In this document: positions 8,971 through 17,827 of the stretch, one piece after another | How positions within the stretch are numbered: position 1 is the stretch's first letter | How the letters are laid out: each line of letters begins with the position of its first letter | Made by a program: the position numbers and the translations under genes | NCBI RefSeq assembly: GCF_001700505.1 | Contig: NZ_MAPV01000062.1 | Span: 1 to 57,984 of the forward strand | Source: Streptomyces mutomycini | Lineage (GTDB): Bacteria > Actinomycetota > Actinomycetes > Streptomycetales > Streptomycetaceae | Length of the DNA stretch: 57,984 bases | Reading direction: 5' to 3' | Notes under the pieces: generated by a model | What the model was told of the DNA's origin: nothing | What the model saw: the letters and a program-made list of their open reading frames with translations, nothing else | Databases searched by the model: none

Positions 8971-9014
8971 CCGTGCGGATCGCGCCGGGGAACGCCCCGG
9001 CACGACCCGCACGG
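8971..9014. terminator. Nested hairpin directly after a WXG100 stop codon
   Basis: An outer stem CCGTGCGG (8971-8978) pairs with 9007-9014, and an inner stem GCCGGGG (8984-8990) pairs with 8995-9001 around a 4-base loop. It starts 7 bases after the WXG100 gene on the minus strand. With the neighbouring hairpin it probably limits read-through into the rest of the operon. Confidence 0.65.
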
Positions 9015-9020
9015 CGGACC

Positions 9021-9329
9021 TCAGCGAGCCCGCACATTGCCCCAGTTGTCGGCGCTCCTGCGCTCGTCACGGGAGTGGTTGTCGTGGATGCTCTGGACCA
9101 GGTCACCGCTGTCGCCCAGGAGCAGGGCCATGTTCTTGGTGGCCTGGTCCCACTCCGCCTGGACTCCGCGGTACATCTGCTGGTCCTCACCCTCCCAGGA
9201 CAGCACGAGCGGCTTCAGCTCGTCCTCCAGGTTGTTGAGGGTCGTGATGATCTGCTGGGTCTGGCCCTTCAGCTCCTCAATCGCGTTCCGGACCGTGGAG
9301 TACTGCACATCGATGATGCCGTCGGCCAT
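9021..9329 (-). CDS. WXG100 family (ESAT-6-like) protein, Esx pair member 1
   Basis: A 102-residue protein with the canonical helix-turn-helix of WXG100 proteins. The turn motif W-E-G lies in LSWEGEDQQM near residue 45, preceded by the helix TVRNAIEELKGQTQQIITTL and followed by a second long helix. The start ATG at 9329 has GAGGAG upstream; the longer frame to 9359 has no ribosome-binding site. It pairs with the adjacent WXG100 gene 91 bases upstream. In Streptomyces coelicolor such a pair forms a heterodimer exported by the ESX system and affects sporulation (EsxA/EsxB). Which of the two corresponds to EsxA cannot be decided from sequence alone, so no symbol is given. Confidence 0.92.
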   Translation of the reverse strand: MADGIIDVQYSTVRNAIEELKGQTQQIITTLNNLEDELKPLVLSWEGEDQQMYRGVQAEWDQATKNMALLLGDSGDLVQSIHDNHSRDERRSADNWGNVRAR

Positions 9330-9420
9330 GACATCTCCTCTCGGGTGTCCGGGCGCCAAGGCCCGGGAAGCTCACGGGTGCCGGCTCCCCGAAGGGGGCC
9401 GGGTGCCGCAGGGGGGTGGG

Positions 9421-9756
9421 TCAGCGCAGCGCTTCGAAGACACCCTGGCTGGTCTTGCTGTTGAGCACCTCGGTCAGGTCCTGGTTCTCCTTCGCCAGGC
9501 GGTTGGCCGAGGTCACGTTCTCCTGGAGCGCGTCGATCATCTTGCTGATCTGGACGACGACCTTCTGCGCCTCCGAGTTCCAGCTGCGGAAGAGCTTCAG
9601 CAGAGCCTGGCCCTCGTCACCGCCGACGCCCGAACGCGCCGCGACCTCGGCCACGTTGTTCTGGATCTTCTCGACCGCGGCCCGGGCCGACTCCAGGGAG
9701 GAGACACCTCCCAAGCCCTTGGCATATTCCGCTTTCCTGCCGGAACCGTCCGCCAT
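9421..9756 (-). CDS. WXG100 family (CFP-10-like) protein, Esx pair member 2
   Basis: A 111-residue helical hairpin with the variant turn motif W-N-S (FRSWNSEAQK) near residue 59, where WXG100 proteins have W-X-G. Such loss of the Gly is common in one partner of Esx heterodimers. The first helix contains SLESARAAVEKIQNNVAEV and the second KMIDALQENVTSANRLAKEN. The ATG at 9756 has AAGGGAG upstream. It is the first gene of the minus-strand Esx cargo run, after about 470 bases of non-coding DNA. It is probably co-transcribed with the next WXG100 gene and forms a heterodimer with it, by analogy with the S. coelicolor EsxA/EsxB pair. Confidence 0.9.
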   Translation of the reverse strand: MADGSGRKAEYAKGLGGVSSLESARAAVEKIQNNVAEVAARSGVGGDEGQALLKLFRSWNSEAQKVVVQISKMIDALQENVTSANRLAKENQDLTEVLNSKTSQGVFEALR

Positions 9757-10225
9757 GTCACGCTCCCTTCGTTCAGGCGAGTCTCCTCGCACCGTTGCCC
9801 GCTGAGGCTAAAGAGAATCCACCACCCGGCGCAACGGATGCAGGCAAGATTTGAGCATAGGTCAGCTCGCCGGAATCCTTGCACGGCAATGGAGTTGTCG
9901 AAATGTTTCCGCAAAATGAACCAGAGTTGCCCGGCCGACCGGAGCGACGGGCCGTCAACGCCCCGTTCCGAATCATGCGGTCAGGAAACGGGCGCGCCCA
10001 CGCCGTGAACGGTCATCGGAGCCGCCCGTTTCCGGTGAAGCGGGCGGGGCTCCGGACCGGGCCTCCGAGAGCGCGGCGATCGAAAAAGTTTGAGCAAATT
10101 CTGAGCTTTCCCGCCGCGCTCGATGCGCGGCCAATCCACCTCAGAGCGACGGGAACACAGCATAAAGTCACAACTGCCCACCCCGTCTCATTCTTCGACG
10201 CCGCAGGAGCTGGTTGCCGGGGTGT
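9757..10225. promoter_or_regulatory. Non-coding region upstream of the Esx pair with two inverted repeats
   Basis: No gene is supported in these 469 bases. The third next to the Esx pair (9757-9930) is the most A+T-rich part and should hold the esx promoter, but no convincing -35/-10 pair could be picked. Two structures stand out. One is a bulged stem at 10018-10053 (GGAGCC...GGCTCC enclosing GCCCG...CGGGC). The other is a perfect 10-bp inverted repeat GAGCGCGGCG at 10069-10078 and 10112-10121 around a 33-base A+T-rich centre. They may terminate eccB transcription or act as regulatory sites for the esx genes. Confidence 0.5.
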
Positions 10226-11836
10226 TCAGGACGTGGAGCCGGCCGCCCCGGACGCACCCTCCGCGGCAGCCTGGTCCACCCGCTCCGCTTCGCTCTCCTC
10301 GGCCCTCTCGCCGCCCTGTTCCTCCGGTTCGCCGCCACCGCACCGCGGCGCTGTGACCTTGGTCTGCGCGGCACCGGACGCGGCTGCCGGGTCCAGGTCG
10401 GCGCCGGTCGGGAGGGCTGCCAGCAGGGGTGCGGGGACCGAGCTGATGTCTCCCTCCGCGTAGCCGAGCGCCGCCAGGGAGTCCTTGGCCGAAACCCGGT
10501 ACTTCACGCCGTTCTCCGCCACCAGGTAGGTGGTGCCGGCGTGCGCGGCACCGCTCGCGTGCAGGGCGCGGACGAGGGCTCCGTGCCCGGGACGCACCAC
10601 CGTGGCGTCCGTCCTGACACAGGCCGCCTTCAGCGGCTGGGCGGTTCCCTCCGACACGGCGACCGGGGCGAGCTCGGTCAGGGGCACCAGCACGGACTTG
10701 ATCCGCGCGCCACCGTTGTCGCCGTCCACCTGCGCGCAGAGCGCGGTGCCGCGCTGCGCCGACTGCGGGACCGGCGGGGTCTCCGGCAGCTCCGCGGACC
10801 CTGCGGCGCCCGAGTCCTCTGCCCGGTGCTCGCGCAGCGCGTCCGCGCCGACCGCACGCACCTCGGGCGACTTCCCCTGGTAGGCGTCCTTCTGGGTGGC
10901 CGGGTCGCCCAGCACCAGCGCGGCGCCGAGCCGGGTCAGTGGCATCAGGCCGTCCTCGCGCAGCAGGTGGTACGTGCTGCCCGCGCCGGGCACGCCGACC
11001 TTGAACAGCTGGCCGATCCGGCTGGCTTCACCACCGAGCACCGGGCCCTCCTTGCCGCGCCCCGGGACCGCGGGCGGCTTCAGAGCGGGGCCGGGGGCCA
11101 GGGCGTCGAGGAAGGCCGCCGAGACGGGCATGGGCTGCTCGGAGCCGTACCCGAGGGCGTTACGGGCGTCGGAGGTGCGGTCCAGCGGCAGCCTGCTGCC
11201 CCGCCACACCAGGTACTCGGTGCGGTCCGGGCCGCTGACGAGCACCCCGCGGTCGGCGCCGACGCCGCGGGAGTCCAGGGGCGCCCCGGTGACCAGGGTG
11301 GTGGCCCCCGGCTTCTCGACCCCCGTGCCCGTCACCGCACCGGAGGTGCTGGCCACCGCACCGTCCGGTCCCGTGACGCACATGTGCCAGGCACCCTCGT
11401 CGAGCTGGCCGGACGCAGGCAGGGTGTCCGGCGCTCCGGGGATACCGGCCGGGGACCCCACCGGGATGTCCTGCAGCGAGGCGGTGGCGACGTCCACGGT
11501 GGGAAGGTCGGAGCCGCCGATCAGGCGCGCCGAGGCGTAGTTGCGTACCGGGTGCAGCACGCCGTCGGTACCGGTCCACAGGTACCGGGCACCGGTGTCC
11601 CTGTTGACCACCAGGTTCCTCGCGTCACGCCAGCCGTCGTTGCCGCCGGGGCGCAGGAGCCCGTACACGGTGGCGCCCGCGCCGATCAGGACGGTCACCA
11701 GCACGCCGAAGACCACACCTCGGGTGGTGCGTCCGAGCGGGCTCTCCGGGGCGTCGGGGTCGGCCGTCAGCAGGCCCGAGCTGAGCCTGCCCATCATGAA
11801 TCCGTGGGCCTGTACCTGGTCGCGCTTGGACTGCAC
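10226..11836 (-). CDS. eccB: Type VII secretion protein EccB
   Basis: A 536-residue EccB: a short cytoplasmic N-terminus opening QSKRDQVQAHGFMMGRL (typical of the family), one membrane helix about residues 40-62, then a long extracytoplasmic region with repeat domains and a central core. Cysteines in the ectodomain (MCVTG, ALCAQ, AACVR) could form the family disulphide. The C-terminus ends in an Ala/Glu-rich tail unlike mycobacterial EccB. EccB is a membrane-complex component that projects outward from the cytoplasmic membrane and contacts EccC, EccD and mycosin. The start is a GTG at 11836 with GAGGAGAGG upstream. It follows eccD by 46 bases and is very likely in the same transcript. Confidence 0.95.
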   Translation of the reverse strand: MQSKRDQVQAHGFMMGRLSSGLLTADPDAPESPLGRTTRGVVFGVLVTVLIGAGATVYGLLRPGGNDGWRDARNLVVNRDTGARYLWTGTDGVLHPVRNYASARLIGGSDLPTVDVATASLQDIPVGSPAGIPGAPDTLPASGQLDEGAWHMCVTGPDGAVASTSGAVTGTGVEKPGATTLVTGAPLDSRGVGADRGVLVSGPDRTEYLVWRGSRLPLDRTSDARNALGYGSEQPMPVSAAFLDALAPGPALKPPAVPGRGKEGPVLGGEASRIGQLFKVGVPGAGSTYHLLREDGLMPLTRLGAALVLGDPATQKDAYQGKSPEVRAVGADALREHRAEDSGAAGSAELPETPPVPQSAQRGTALCAQVDGDNGGARIKSVLVPLTELAPVAVSEGTAQPLKAACVRTDATVVRPGHGALVRALHASGAAHAGTTYLVAENGVKYRVSAKDSLAALGYAEGDISSVPAPLLAALPTGADLDPAAASGAAQTKVTAPRCGGGEPEEQGGERAEESEAERVDQAAAEGASGAAGSTS

Positions 11837-11882
11837 AGCCTCTCCTCAACTCGTTCTCCATGGACCCGGCGTACGGCTGTGC

Positions 11883-13292
11883 TCAGCCGAACAGGCCGCG
11901 CAGCCAGCCGAAGAGGCCCACCACCCACAGGGTGAGCGGCAGCAGCGCGACGGCGAGGCCGGTGTGCGCCAGCTCCGCCGCCCGGCCCCAGTACGGCAGC
12001 ACCCGGCGGCCGGGCACCGTCCAGGAGGCGGTCACCAGTGCGGCCGCCGCGGCGAGCAGCACCCCGAAAACCACCACGCGACCGTCCGCGTCGCTGTCCA
12101 CGGCCCAGGCCCGGGCCATCAGCAGCAGCCCCAGGACGCCGGGCACCGCGAGGGTGAGCCGCTGGCCGATGTGCACCAGGCCCCTGCAGTGCAGGAGCAG
12201 CAGGAGGCTCAGCGCGAGCCCGGTCAGCACCTCGGGCAGGTCCGCGTTCTCGGCGAGGACGACGAGGGCGGCGGAGGCGACGGTGCCGGTGGCGGCGAAG
12301 AGCGCGGTGACCCAGCGCCCGGCCAGTTCGGTGCGTTCGGCGACCTCGTCGCCCGCGTAGGGGTCGATGCCCTCCTGGAGCTGGCCGGCGGTCGACGGCA
12401 GCGCCGGCATCCGCATCCCGGCCAGCTTGAAGGCGAACGGCGCCACCGCCCCGGCGGCGAGCGTCACCACCGTGGACACCAGCGCCACGGCGGCCGGCAC
12501 GCCCAGGCCGGAGTACCCCATCAGGGCCCCGGCGATCGCGGCGGCCACCGAGACCATCGCGGTGGCCAGCAGGGCCGGGGCGCCGACCGCGGTGGCGGCG
12601 AGCGCGAGGACCGCGCCGCCCGCACCCGCGGCGCCCGCCGCCAGCAGCCGGGCACCCGCGACCTGCCCCGCGTCGGGGCCGGTCAGGTCGCCGCCGGGCA
12701 GCACCCAGCCGACCACCGCCAGACACGGTGCGACCAGCAGGCCGAGCGCGGTCGCGGAGAGGCGGTCGCCGACCGCTCGGCTGGCGGAGCCCGCACCCGC
12801 GAGCAGGAGCAGCCCGACCACGGCCGCACAGGCCGCCCGGGAGGCCCCGGAGCTGGTCGTCACCCCAGGCCAGAACACGAGCACGAGGGCGGCCACCACG
12901 GTCGCCACCGCGGTGCCCACCAGCAGCCCGCGGGCCGCCGCGGGTGACCAGGTGTACAGGCGTCTGCCCACGGTCTCGGCTATCCCGTCCACCAGGTCGT
13001 CGAGGCGTGCCTCGGGCAGTGCCTCGGTGTGCGGGCGCAGGTAGAGCACGGCACCGTCGGCCAGCCCGGCCCGGGCCAGGGTGGTCTCCTCGTCGAGCGG
13101 GGCGTCACCCAGTCGCTGGAGTACCCAGCCGGCGTGGTCGAGTCCGGCCTCCTCGGCCTCCTCGCCGACGTAACGCAGAAGTGTGGGCAGCAGATCGGCG
13201 ACCGGCACGTCGGCGGGCACCGCCAGATCGATACTGACGCTCGGTGCACGTACGGTCAGGCGGCACGATTCGGCCACCGCGCTGTCGGTCAT
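11883..13292 (-). CDS. eccD: Type VII secretion integral membrane protein EccD
   Basis: A 469-residue protein. Residues about 8-90 form the ubiquitin-like cytoplasmic domain (CRLTVRAPSVSIDLAVPADV opening, ending YLRPHTEALPEARLDD). About eleven membrane helices follow, from residue 125 to the end. EccD dimers form the large membrane vestibule of the ESX core complex. The start at 13292 is the ATG of MTDSAVAESC; the longer open frame to 13472 has no ribosome-binding site and unusual composition. It is the first gene of the minus-strand eccD-eccB unit and is divergent from eccC across a 410-base spacer. Length and layout match the family and nothing is missing. Confidence 0.95.
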   Translation of the reverse strand: MTDSAVAESCRLTVRAPSVSIDLAVPADVPVADLLPTLLRYVGEEAEEAGLDHAGWVLQRLGDAPLDEETTLARAGLADGAVLYLRPHTEALPEARLDDLVDGIAETVGRRLYTWSPAAARGLLVGTAVATVVAALVLVFWPGVTTSSGASRAACAAVVGLLLLAGAGSASRAVGDRLSATALGLLVAPCLAVVGWVLPGGDLTGPDAGQVAGARLLAAGAAGAGGAVLALAATAVGAPALLATAMVSVAAAIAGALMGYSGLGVPAAVALVSTVVTLAAGAVAPFAFKLAGMRMPALPSTAGQLQEGIDPYAGDEVAERTELAGRWVTALFAATGTVASAALVVLAENADLPEVLTGLALSLLLLLHCRGLVHIGQRLTLAVPGVLGLLLMARAWAVDSDADGRVVVFGVLLAAAAALVTASWTVPGRRVLPYWGRAAELAHTGLAVALLPLTLWVVGLFGWLRGLFG

Positions 13293-13702
13293 CAGCTGAA
13301 CTCTCGTCTTCCGGAAGGCTCTGACAGGAGGACTTCCCCCGCGAGGGGGGATGTGCGAAGAGTACGGAAGGTCCGTCCGGCCGCGAACCGGGGGGCCGGG
13401 CGCGGAATTTGCGTCCGCGGGCCCGGCAACGACCCCTCCCGCGTGGACAGGTCGCGTTCCGTGAATGCACACTACTGCCTACGACCACCGGGTCGTGCTG
13501 CGGACCGGAGTCCATATATCCGGTATGTGGTTGGCCAGCAAGGAAATTGACCGCCCCCCGCCATCCGCTCGAAACATTCATTCGGCGTTCACCGCGTGTC
13601 ACGCGGCACCCGGAGAATCGGCGCGGTGCGGCCTTTTCCACCACCGGGTGCGCCGGAATTGCGGCGTGGACCGGAAGTCAGTGAACCGGAGGTTCTCTTC
13701 CC
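13293..13702. promoter_or_regulatory. Divergent promoter region between eccD and eccC
   Basis: A 410-base spacer with no supportable gene; it must carry promoters for both directions. Visible elements are a short GC hairpin (13336-13349) in the eccD leader, a small inverted repeat CCGGA-N9-TCCGG around an A+T-rich core (13505-13523), and a TTGACC hexamer at 13547 facing eccC without a good -10. Regulation cannot be assigned. Confidence 0.5.
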
Positions 13703-16700
13703 TTGAGTGTCGTGCTGTTTCGCCGCCCGGCCCGCCGGCGCGGGCCGGAGATGCCCGAAGGGCAATTGACCCTCCAGGAGCCGCCGGTCCTCGCCGAGAC
13801 GGTGCCCGACACCTCGGCGATATGGACCTATCTGCCGATGGCGCTGATGTCCGTGTCGATGATGCTGATGTTCCTGCGTCCCGGCGGTGGGAACGGCGTC
13901 TTCATGTATCTGGCGATGGGCGTCATGGCGCTCTCCGCCGGTGCCATGCTGCTCGGGCAGCTGATGCGCCGCTCCAGCGAGCGCAAGCAGCGCCTGAAGG
14001 GGGAACGCCGCGACTACCTGCGCTACCTGGCGCAGATCCGCAAGCGGGTCCGCACCACCATCGCGGAGCAGCAGCGGGCGCTTGCCTGGCGCCACCCGGA
14101 GCCCGCTTCGCTCCGCTCACTGGCCCGTACCTCGCGGCTGTGGGAACGCCGCCCGGCCGACGAGGACTTCGGGGAGGTCCGGCTCGCGGTCGGCGAGCAG
14201 CAGCTCGCCCTCACCCTGAACCCCGTCTCCACCCGCCCGGTCGAGGACCTCGAACCCCTCTGCGCGCACGCCCTGCGCCGCTTCGTCCGCGCCTACTCCA
14301 CCATCCCCGGACAGCCCCTCGGCCTCTATCTGCGTTCCTCGGCCCGGATCCTGCTGCGTCCCGAGGAGACACCGGATCAGGACGCCGCCGAACCGGTCGT
14401 CCCGCCGCCCGGGGAGAGCGGCGGCGAGGACCCCGGCACCGAAGCGGTGCGCGCCCTGGTGCGCGCCGTGCTCGGGCAGCTCGCGGTGTTCCACGCGCCG
14501 GAGGAGCTGTGGATCGCCCTCTGCGTCAGCGACGAGCGGCGGCCCGACTGGGAGTGGGCCAAGTGGCTCCCCCACACGCTGGATCCGTACGAGGAGGACG
14601 GTGCGGGCCAGGCACGCAGGATCACCGCCGACCTCACCGAGCTCGACGACCTGCTCGGCGCCGAGTTCGCCGAACGCCCCGGCTTCGACCCTGAAGCGCG
14701 CCCCGGCCGCGACGAGCCCTACACGATCGTCGTCCTGGACGGCGTCACCGTGCCCGAGGGCCACCGGTGGGAAGGGCACGGCTACCGCAACGCCCTGGCC
14801 CTCGACATATCGGGGGCGCTGCGCTGGCGCCCCGGCCGCAACACCCTGAGGCTGACAGTCGGCACCGACCAGGTGAACCTGGTGCGCACCGACCGCAGCC
14901 GCAAGGAGCGCTCCGTGCCGCTCGGCCGGCCCGACCGGCTCGGCCTCCTCGGCGCGGAGTCACTGGCCCGGCTGCTCACCCCCCGCCGGATGAGCCTGGG
15001 CACCGACATCGCGCAGCCGATGGACACCGACGTCGAGCTGACCACGCTGCTCGGCATCCCGGACCTGCACCGGCACGACCCGCACACCCTGTTCAACCGG
15101 CACACCGGCTCCACCCGGCTGCGGGTGCCGATCGCGGTCGGTGTGGACGGCCGCCCGGTGGACCTCGACATCAAGGAGTCCGCGCAGGGCGGGATGGGCC
15201 CGCACGGCATGCTCATCGGTGCCACCGGCTCCGGCAAGAGCGAGCTCCTGCGCACCCTCGTCCTGGGTCTCGCCCTGACCAACTCCTCCGAGACCCTCAA
15301 CTTCATCCTGGTCGACTTCAAGGGCGGCGCGACCTTCCTCGGCCTGGAGGAACTCCCGCACACCTCCGCCGTCATCACCAACCTCGCCGACGAAGTCGCC
15401 CTGGTCGAGCGTATGCAGGACGCCCTGCACGGTGAACTCATCCGCCGCCAGGAGCTGCTGCGCTCGGCCGGCAACTACACCTCCGCCCTGGAGTACGAGC
15501 GCGCCCGCGCCGGGGGCACGGACCTCACCCCGCTGCCCAGCCTCTTCGTGGTGGTCGACGAGTTCAGCGAGCTACTCTCCGCGCACCGGGAGTTCATGGA
15601 CCTGTTCGTGATGATCGGCCGCCTCGGCCGCTCCCTCGGGGTGCACCTGCTGCTCGCCTCGCAGCGGCTGGACGAGGGCCGGATGCACCAGCTCGAGAGC
15701 CATCTTTCGTACCGCATCGGCCTGCGGACCTTCTCCGCCATGGAGAGCCGCGGCGTGCTCGGTGTCCCGGACGCCTACGAGCTGCCGGCGCAGCCCGGCA
15801 GCGGCTACCTGAAGTCCGGCGTGGAGTCCCTGACCCGGTTCCGCGCCGCCTACTCCTCCGGCACGTACCGGCGCCGTACCGGCGCGGTGGTCCAGGCCCG
15901 GGTGGCCAGCCAGGTGGTGCCGTGGACCAGCGGCTGGGTGGTGCCGCGCACCTTGGACCCCGCTACCGAGCCGGAGCCGGAGACCGAGGAGGCCGGTGAG
16001 GAGGAGGCCCTGCTCGACGTGGCCCTCGACCGGCTGCGCGGCTCCGGCCCCGCCGCCCACCGGGTGTGGCTGCCGCCGCTGGACGAACCTTCTCCGCTGG
16101 ACGTCCTGCTGCCCGGTATCGCCCCCGATCCGGAGCGCGGTCTCACCGCCGCCGGGTGGCCCGGCACCGGCAGGCTGCGGGTCCCGGTCGGCCTCGTGGA
16201 CAAGCCCTTCGAGCAGCGCCGCGACCCGCTGGTCGTGGACCTCTCCGGGGCCGGCGGTCACGTCGCCGTCGCGGGTGGTTCGCAGAGCGGCAAGTCCACA
16301 CTCGCCCGGACGCTGATCGCCGCCCTCGCCCTCACCCACACCCCGGCGGAGATCCAGTTCTACTGCCTCGACTTCGGCGGCGGCGGCCTCTCCCAGCTCG
16401 CCGCCCTTCCGCACGTCGGCGGGGTCGCGGCACGGCTCAACCCGGAGCGGGTGCACCGGGCCGTCGCCGAGGTGATGACGCTGCTCGCCCGCCGCGAGCA
16501 GTTCTTCGTGGACCACACCCTCGACTCCATGCAGTCCTACCGCCGCCGCCGGGCCGCCGGGGAGTTCCCCGACGAGCCCTTCGGCGACGTGTTCATGGTG
16601 GTCGACGGCTGGTCCACGGTCCGTCAGGACTACGACGACCTGATCCCGAAGTTCAACGAACTCGCGGCCCGGGGGCTCAACTACGGAATCCACCTGATCA

Positions 16701-17761
16701 TCACCACCACGCGCTGGGTGGAGCTGTCCGCCCAGGTCCGTGACCAGGCGGCCACCCGCCTCGAACTGCGGATGGGTGACCCGATGGACTCCGAGATCGA
16801 CACCCGCAAGGCCCGGGCGGTGCCGCGCAGCGGTGGCCGCGGCATCACCGCGGACAGCAAGATGCACTTCCTCGCCGGCCTGCCGCGGCTGGACGGCAGT
16901 GGCTCCCTCGACGACCTCGGCGACGGCGTCACGCACCTGGTCGCGGAGATATCCCGGCACTGGACGGGCGCATCCGCCCCGCAGGTCCGGATGCTGCCGC
17001 ACCGGCTGCCGGTCTCCGAACTGCCCGCGCCCGAGCCCACCGAGGGCGGCGGGATGCGTATCCCGCTCGGCATCGACCAGGACGCCCTGGAACCGGTCTG
17101 GCACGACTTCAGCCGTACGCCGCACCTGATCGTGGTCGGCGACACCGAGAGCGGCAAGACCAACCTGCTGCGCGGCATCACCAGGAACATCACCGCCCGC
17201 TACACCCCGGAAGAGGCGAAGATCATCGCGGTGGACTACCGCCGCACCCTGGTGGGCGCCATCCCGGAGGAGTACCGCATCGGGCACGTGATCTCCCTGG
17301 ACAACCTGAAGGAGACCATCGAGGGCGCGGCCCGCGCGATGAAGAACCGTGTGCCGGGCGCCGACATCGCCCCTGCCCGCATGCGCCGGTGCGACTGGTG
17401 GACCGGCCCGCGTCTGTTCATCCTGGTCGACGACTACGACATGGTCTCCGGCAACTCCTTCCAGAGTCCGTTCGAGCCGCTCTTCGAGAGTCTGACCCTC
17501 GGCTTCGAGATGGGTCTGCACCTGGTCGTCGCCCGCAGTGCCATGGGGGCCGGCCGCGGCCTCAGCGACGGGCTCGTCCGCCGTCTCGACGAGGCCAACA
17601 ATCCCGCCGTGCTGCTCTCCTGCCCGCCCACGGAGGGCCGCCTCTTCGGCGACGCAAAGCCGCTCAACCTTCCGCCGGGGCGTGCCCTGCACATCGCCCG
17701 CCGCCGGCCGCGGTTGATACAGACGGCGCTGGTGGAGGAGAGCCCGGTGCAGCAGGACTGA
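13703..17761 (+). CDS. eccC: Type VII secretion ATPase EccC (three FtsK/SpoIIIE domains)
   Basis: A 1,352-residue motor protein. Two membrane helices occupy about residues 40-60 and 65-86, followed by a soluble N-terminal domain and three FtsK/SpoIIIE ATPase modules. Walker A motifs are GATGSGKS (about 506), GGSQSGKS (about 859) and GDTESGKT (about 1146). The first Walker B is intact (FVVVDEFSELL); the second reads MVVDGW and the third ILVDDYD, as is usual for the later EccC modules. It is one polypeptide rather than split EccCa/EccCb. EccC recognises WXG100 substrates through the C-terminal module and drives export. The start is a TTG at 13703 with a GGAGG 9 bases upstream; no nearby ATG fits. 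It is monocistronic and ends at a strong convergent terminator. Confidence 0.97.
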   Translation: MSVVLFRRPARRRGPEMPEGQLTLQEPPVLAETVPDTSAIWTYLPMALMSVSMMLMFLRPGGGNGVFMYLAMGVMALSAGAMLLGQLMRRSSERKQRLKGERRDYLRYLAQIRKRVRTTIAEQQRALAWRHPEPASLRSLARTSRLWERRPADEDFGEVRLAVGEQQLALTLNPVSTRPVEDLEPLCAHALRRFVRAYSTIPGQPLGLYLRSSARILLRPEETPDQDAAEPVVPPPGESGGEDPGTEAVRALVRAVLGQLAVFHAPEELWIALCVSDERRPDWEWAKWLPHTLDPYEEDGAGQARRITADLTELDDLLGAEFAERPGFDPEARPGRDEPYTIVVLDGVTVPEGHRWEGHGYRNALALDISGALRWRPGRNTLRLTVGTDQVNLVRTDRSRKERSVPLGRPDRLGLLGAESLARLLTPRRMSLGTDIAQPMDTDVELTTLLGIPDLHRHDPHTLFNRHTGSTRLRVPIAVGVDGRPVDLDIKESAQGGMGPHGMLIGATGSGKSELLRTLVLGLALTNSSETLNFILVDFKGGATFLGLEELPHTSAVITNLADEVALVERMQDALHGELIRRQELLRSAGNYTSALEYERARAGGTDLTPLPSLFVVVDEFSELLSAHREFMDLFVMIGRLGRSLGVHLLLASQRLDEGRMHQLESHLSYRIGLRTFSAMESRGVLGVPDAYELPAQPGSGYLKSGVESLTRFRAAYSSGTYRRRTGAVVQARVASQVVPWTSGWVVPRTLDPATEPEPETEEAGEEEALLDVALDRLRGSGPAAHRVWLPPLDEPSPLDVLLPGIAPDPERGLTAAGWPGTGRLRVPVGLVDKPFEQRRDPLVVDLSGAGGHVAVAGGSQSGKSTLARTLIAALALTHTPAEIQFYCLDFGGGGLSQLAALPHVGGVAARLNPERVHRAVAEVMTLLARREQFFVDHTLDSMQSYRRRRAAGEFPDEPFGDVFMVVDGWSTVRQDYDDLIPKFNELAARGLNYGIHLIITTTRWVELSAQVRDQAATRLELRMGDPMDSEIDTRKARAVPRSGGRGITADSKMHFLAGLPRLDGSGSLDDLGDGVTHLVAEISRHWTGASAPQVRMLPHRLPVSELPAPEPTEGGGMRIPLGIDQDALEPVWHDFSRTPHLIVVGDTESGKTNLLRGITRNITARYTPEEAKIIAVDYRRTLVGAIPEEYRIGHVISLDNLKETIEGAARAMKNRVPGADIAPARMRRCDWWTGPRLFILVDDYDMVSGNSFQSPFEPLFESLTLGFEMGLHLVVARSAMGAGRGLSDGLVRRLDEANNPAVLLSCPPTEGRLFGDAKPLNLPPGRALHIARRRPRLIQTALVEESPVQQD

Positions 17762-17771
17762 GAGGACGACT

Positions 17772-17815
17772 ACGACGACACCCTCCTGAGGTACTCCTCA
17801 GGAGGGTGTCGTCGT
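17772..17815. terminator. Bidirectional terminator between eccC and mycP
   Basis: A perfect 20-bp stem (17772-17791 with 17796-17815, arm core CACCCTCCTGAGG) and a TACT loop, lying 10 bases after the eccC stop and 12 bases from the convergent mycP stop. The symmetric position indicates it serves both genes. Confidence 0.92.
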
Positions 17816-17827
17816 CACCACGTCAGC

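Noticed and set aside
16590..16640. Second EccC ATPase domain has DGW instead of the Walker B acid pair
   Set aside because: From memory of EccC proteins, the later ATPase modules commonly carry such variants, so this is a family feature rather than a defect here.
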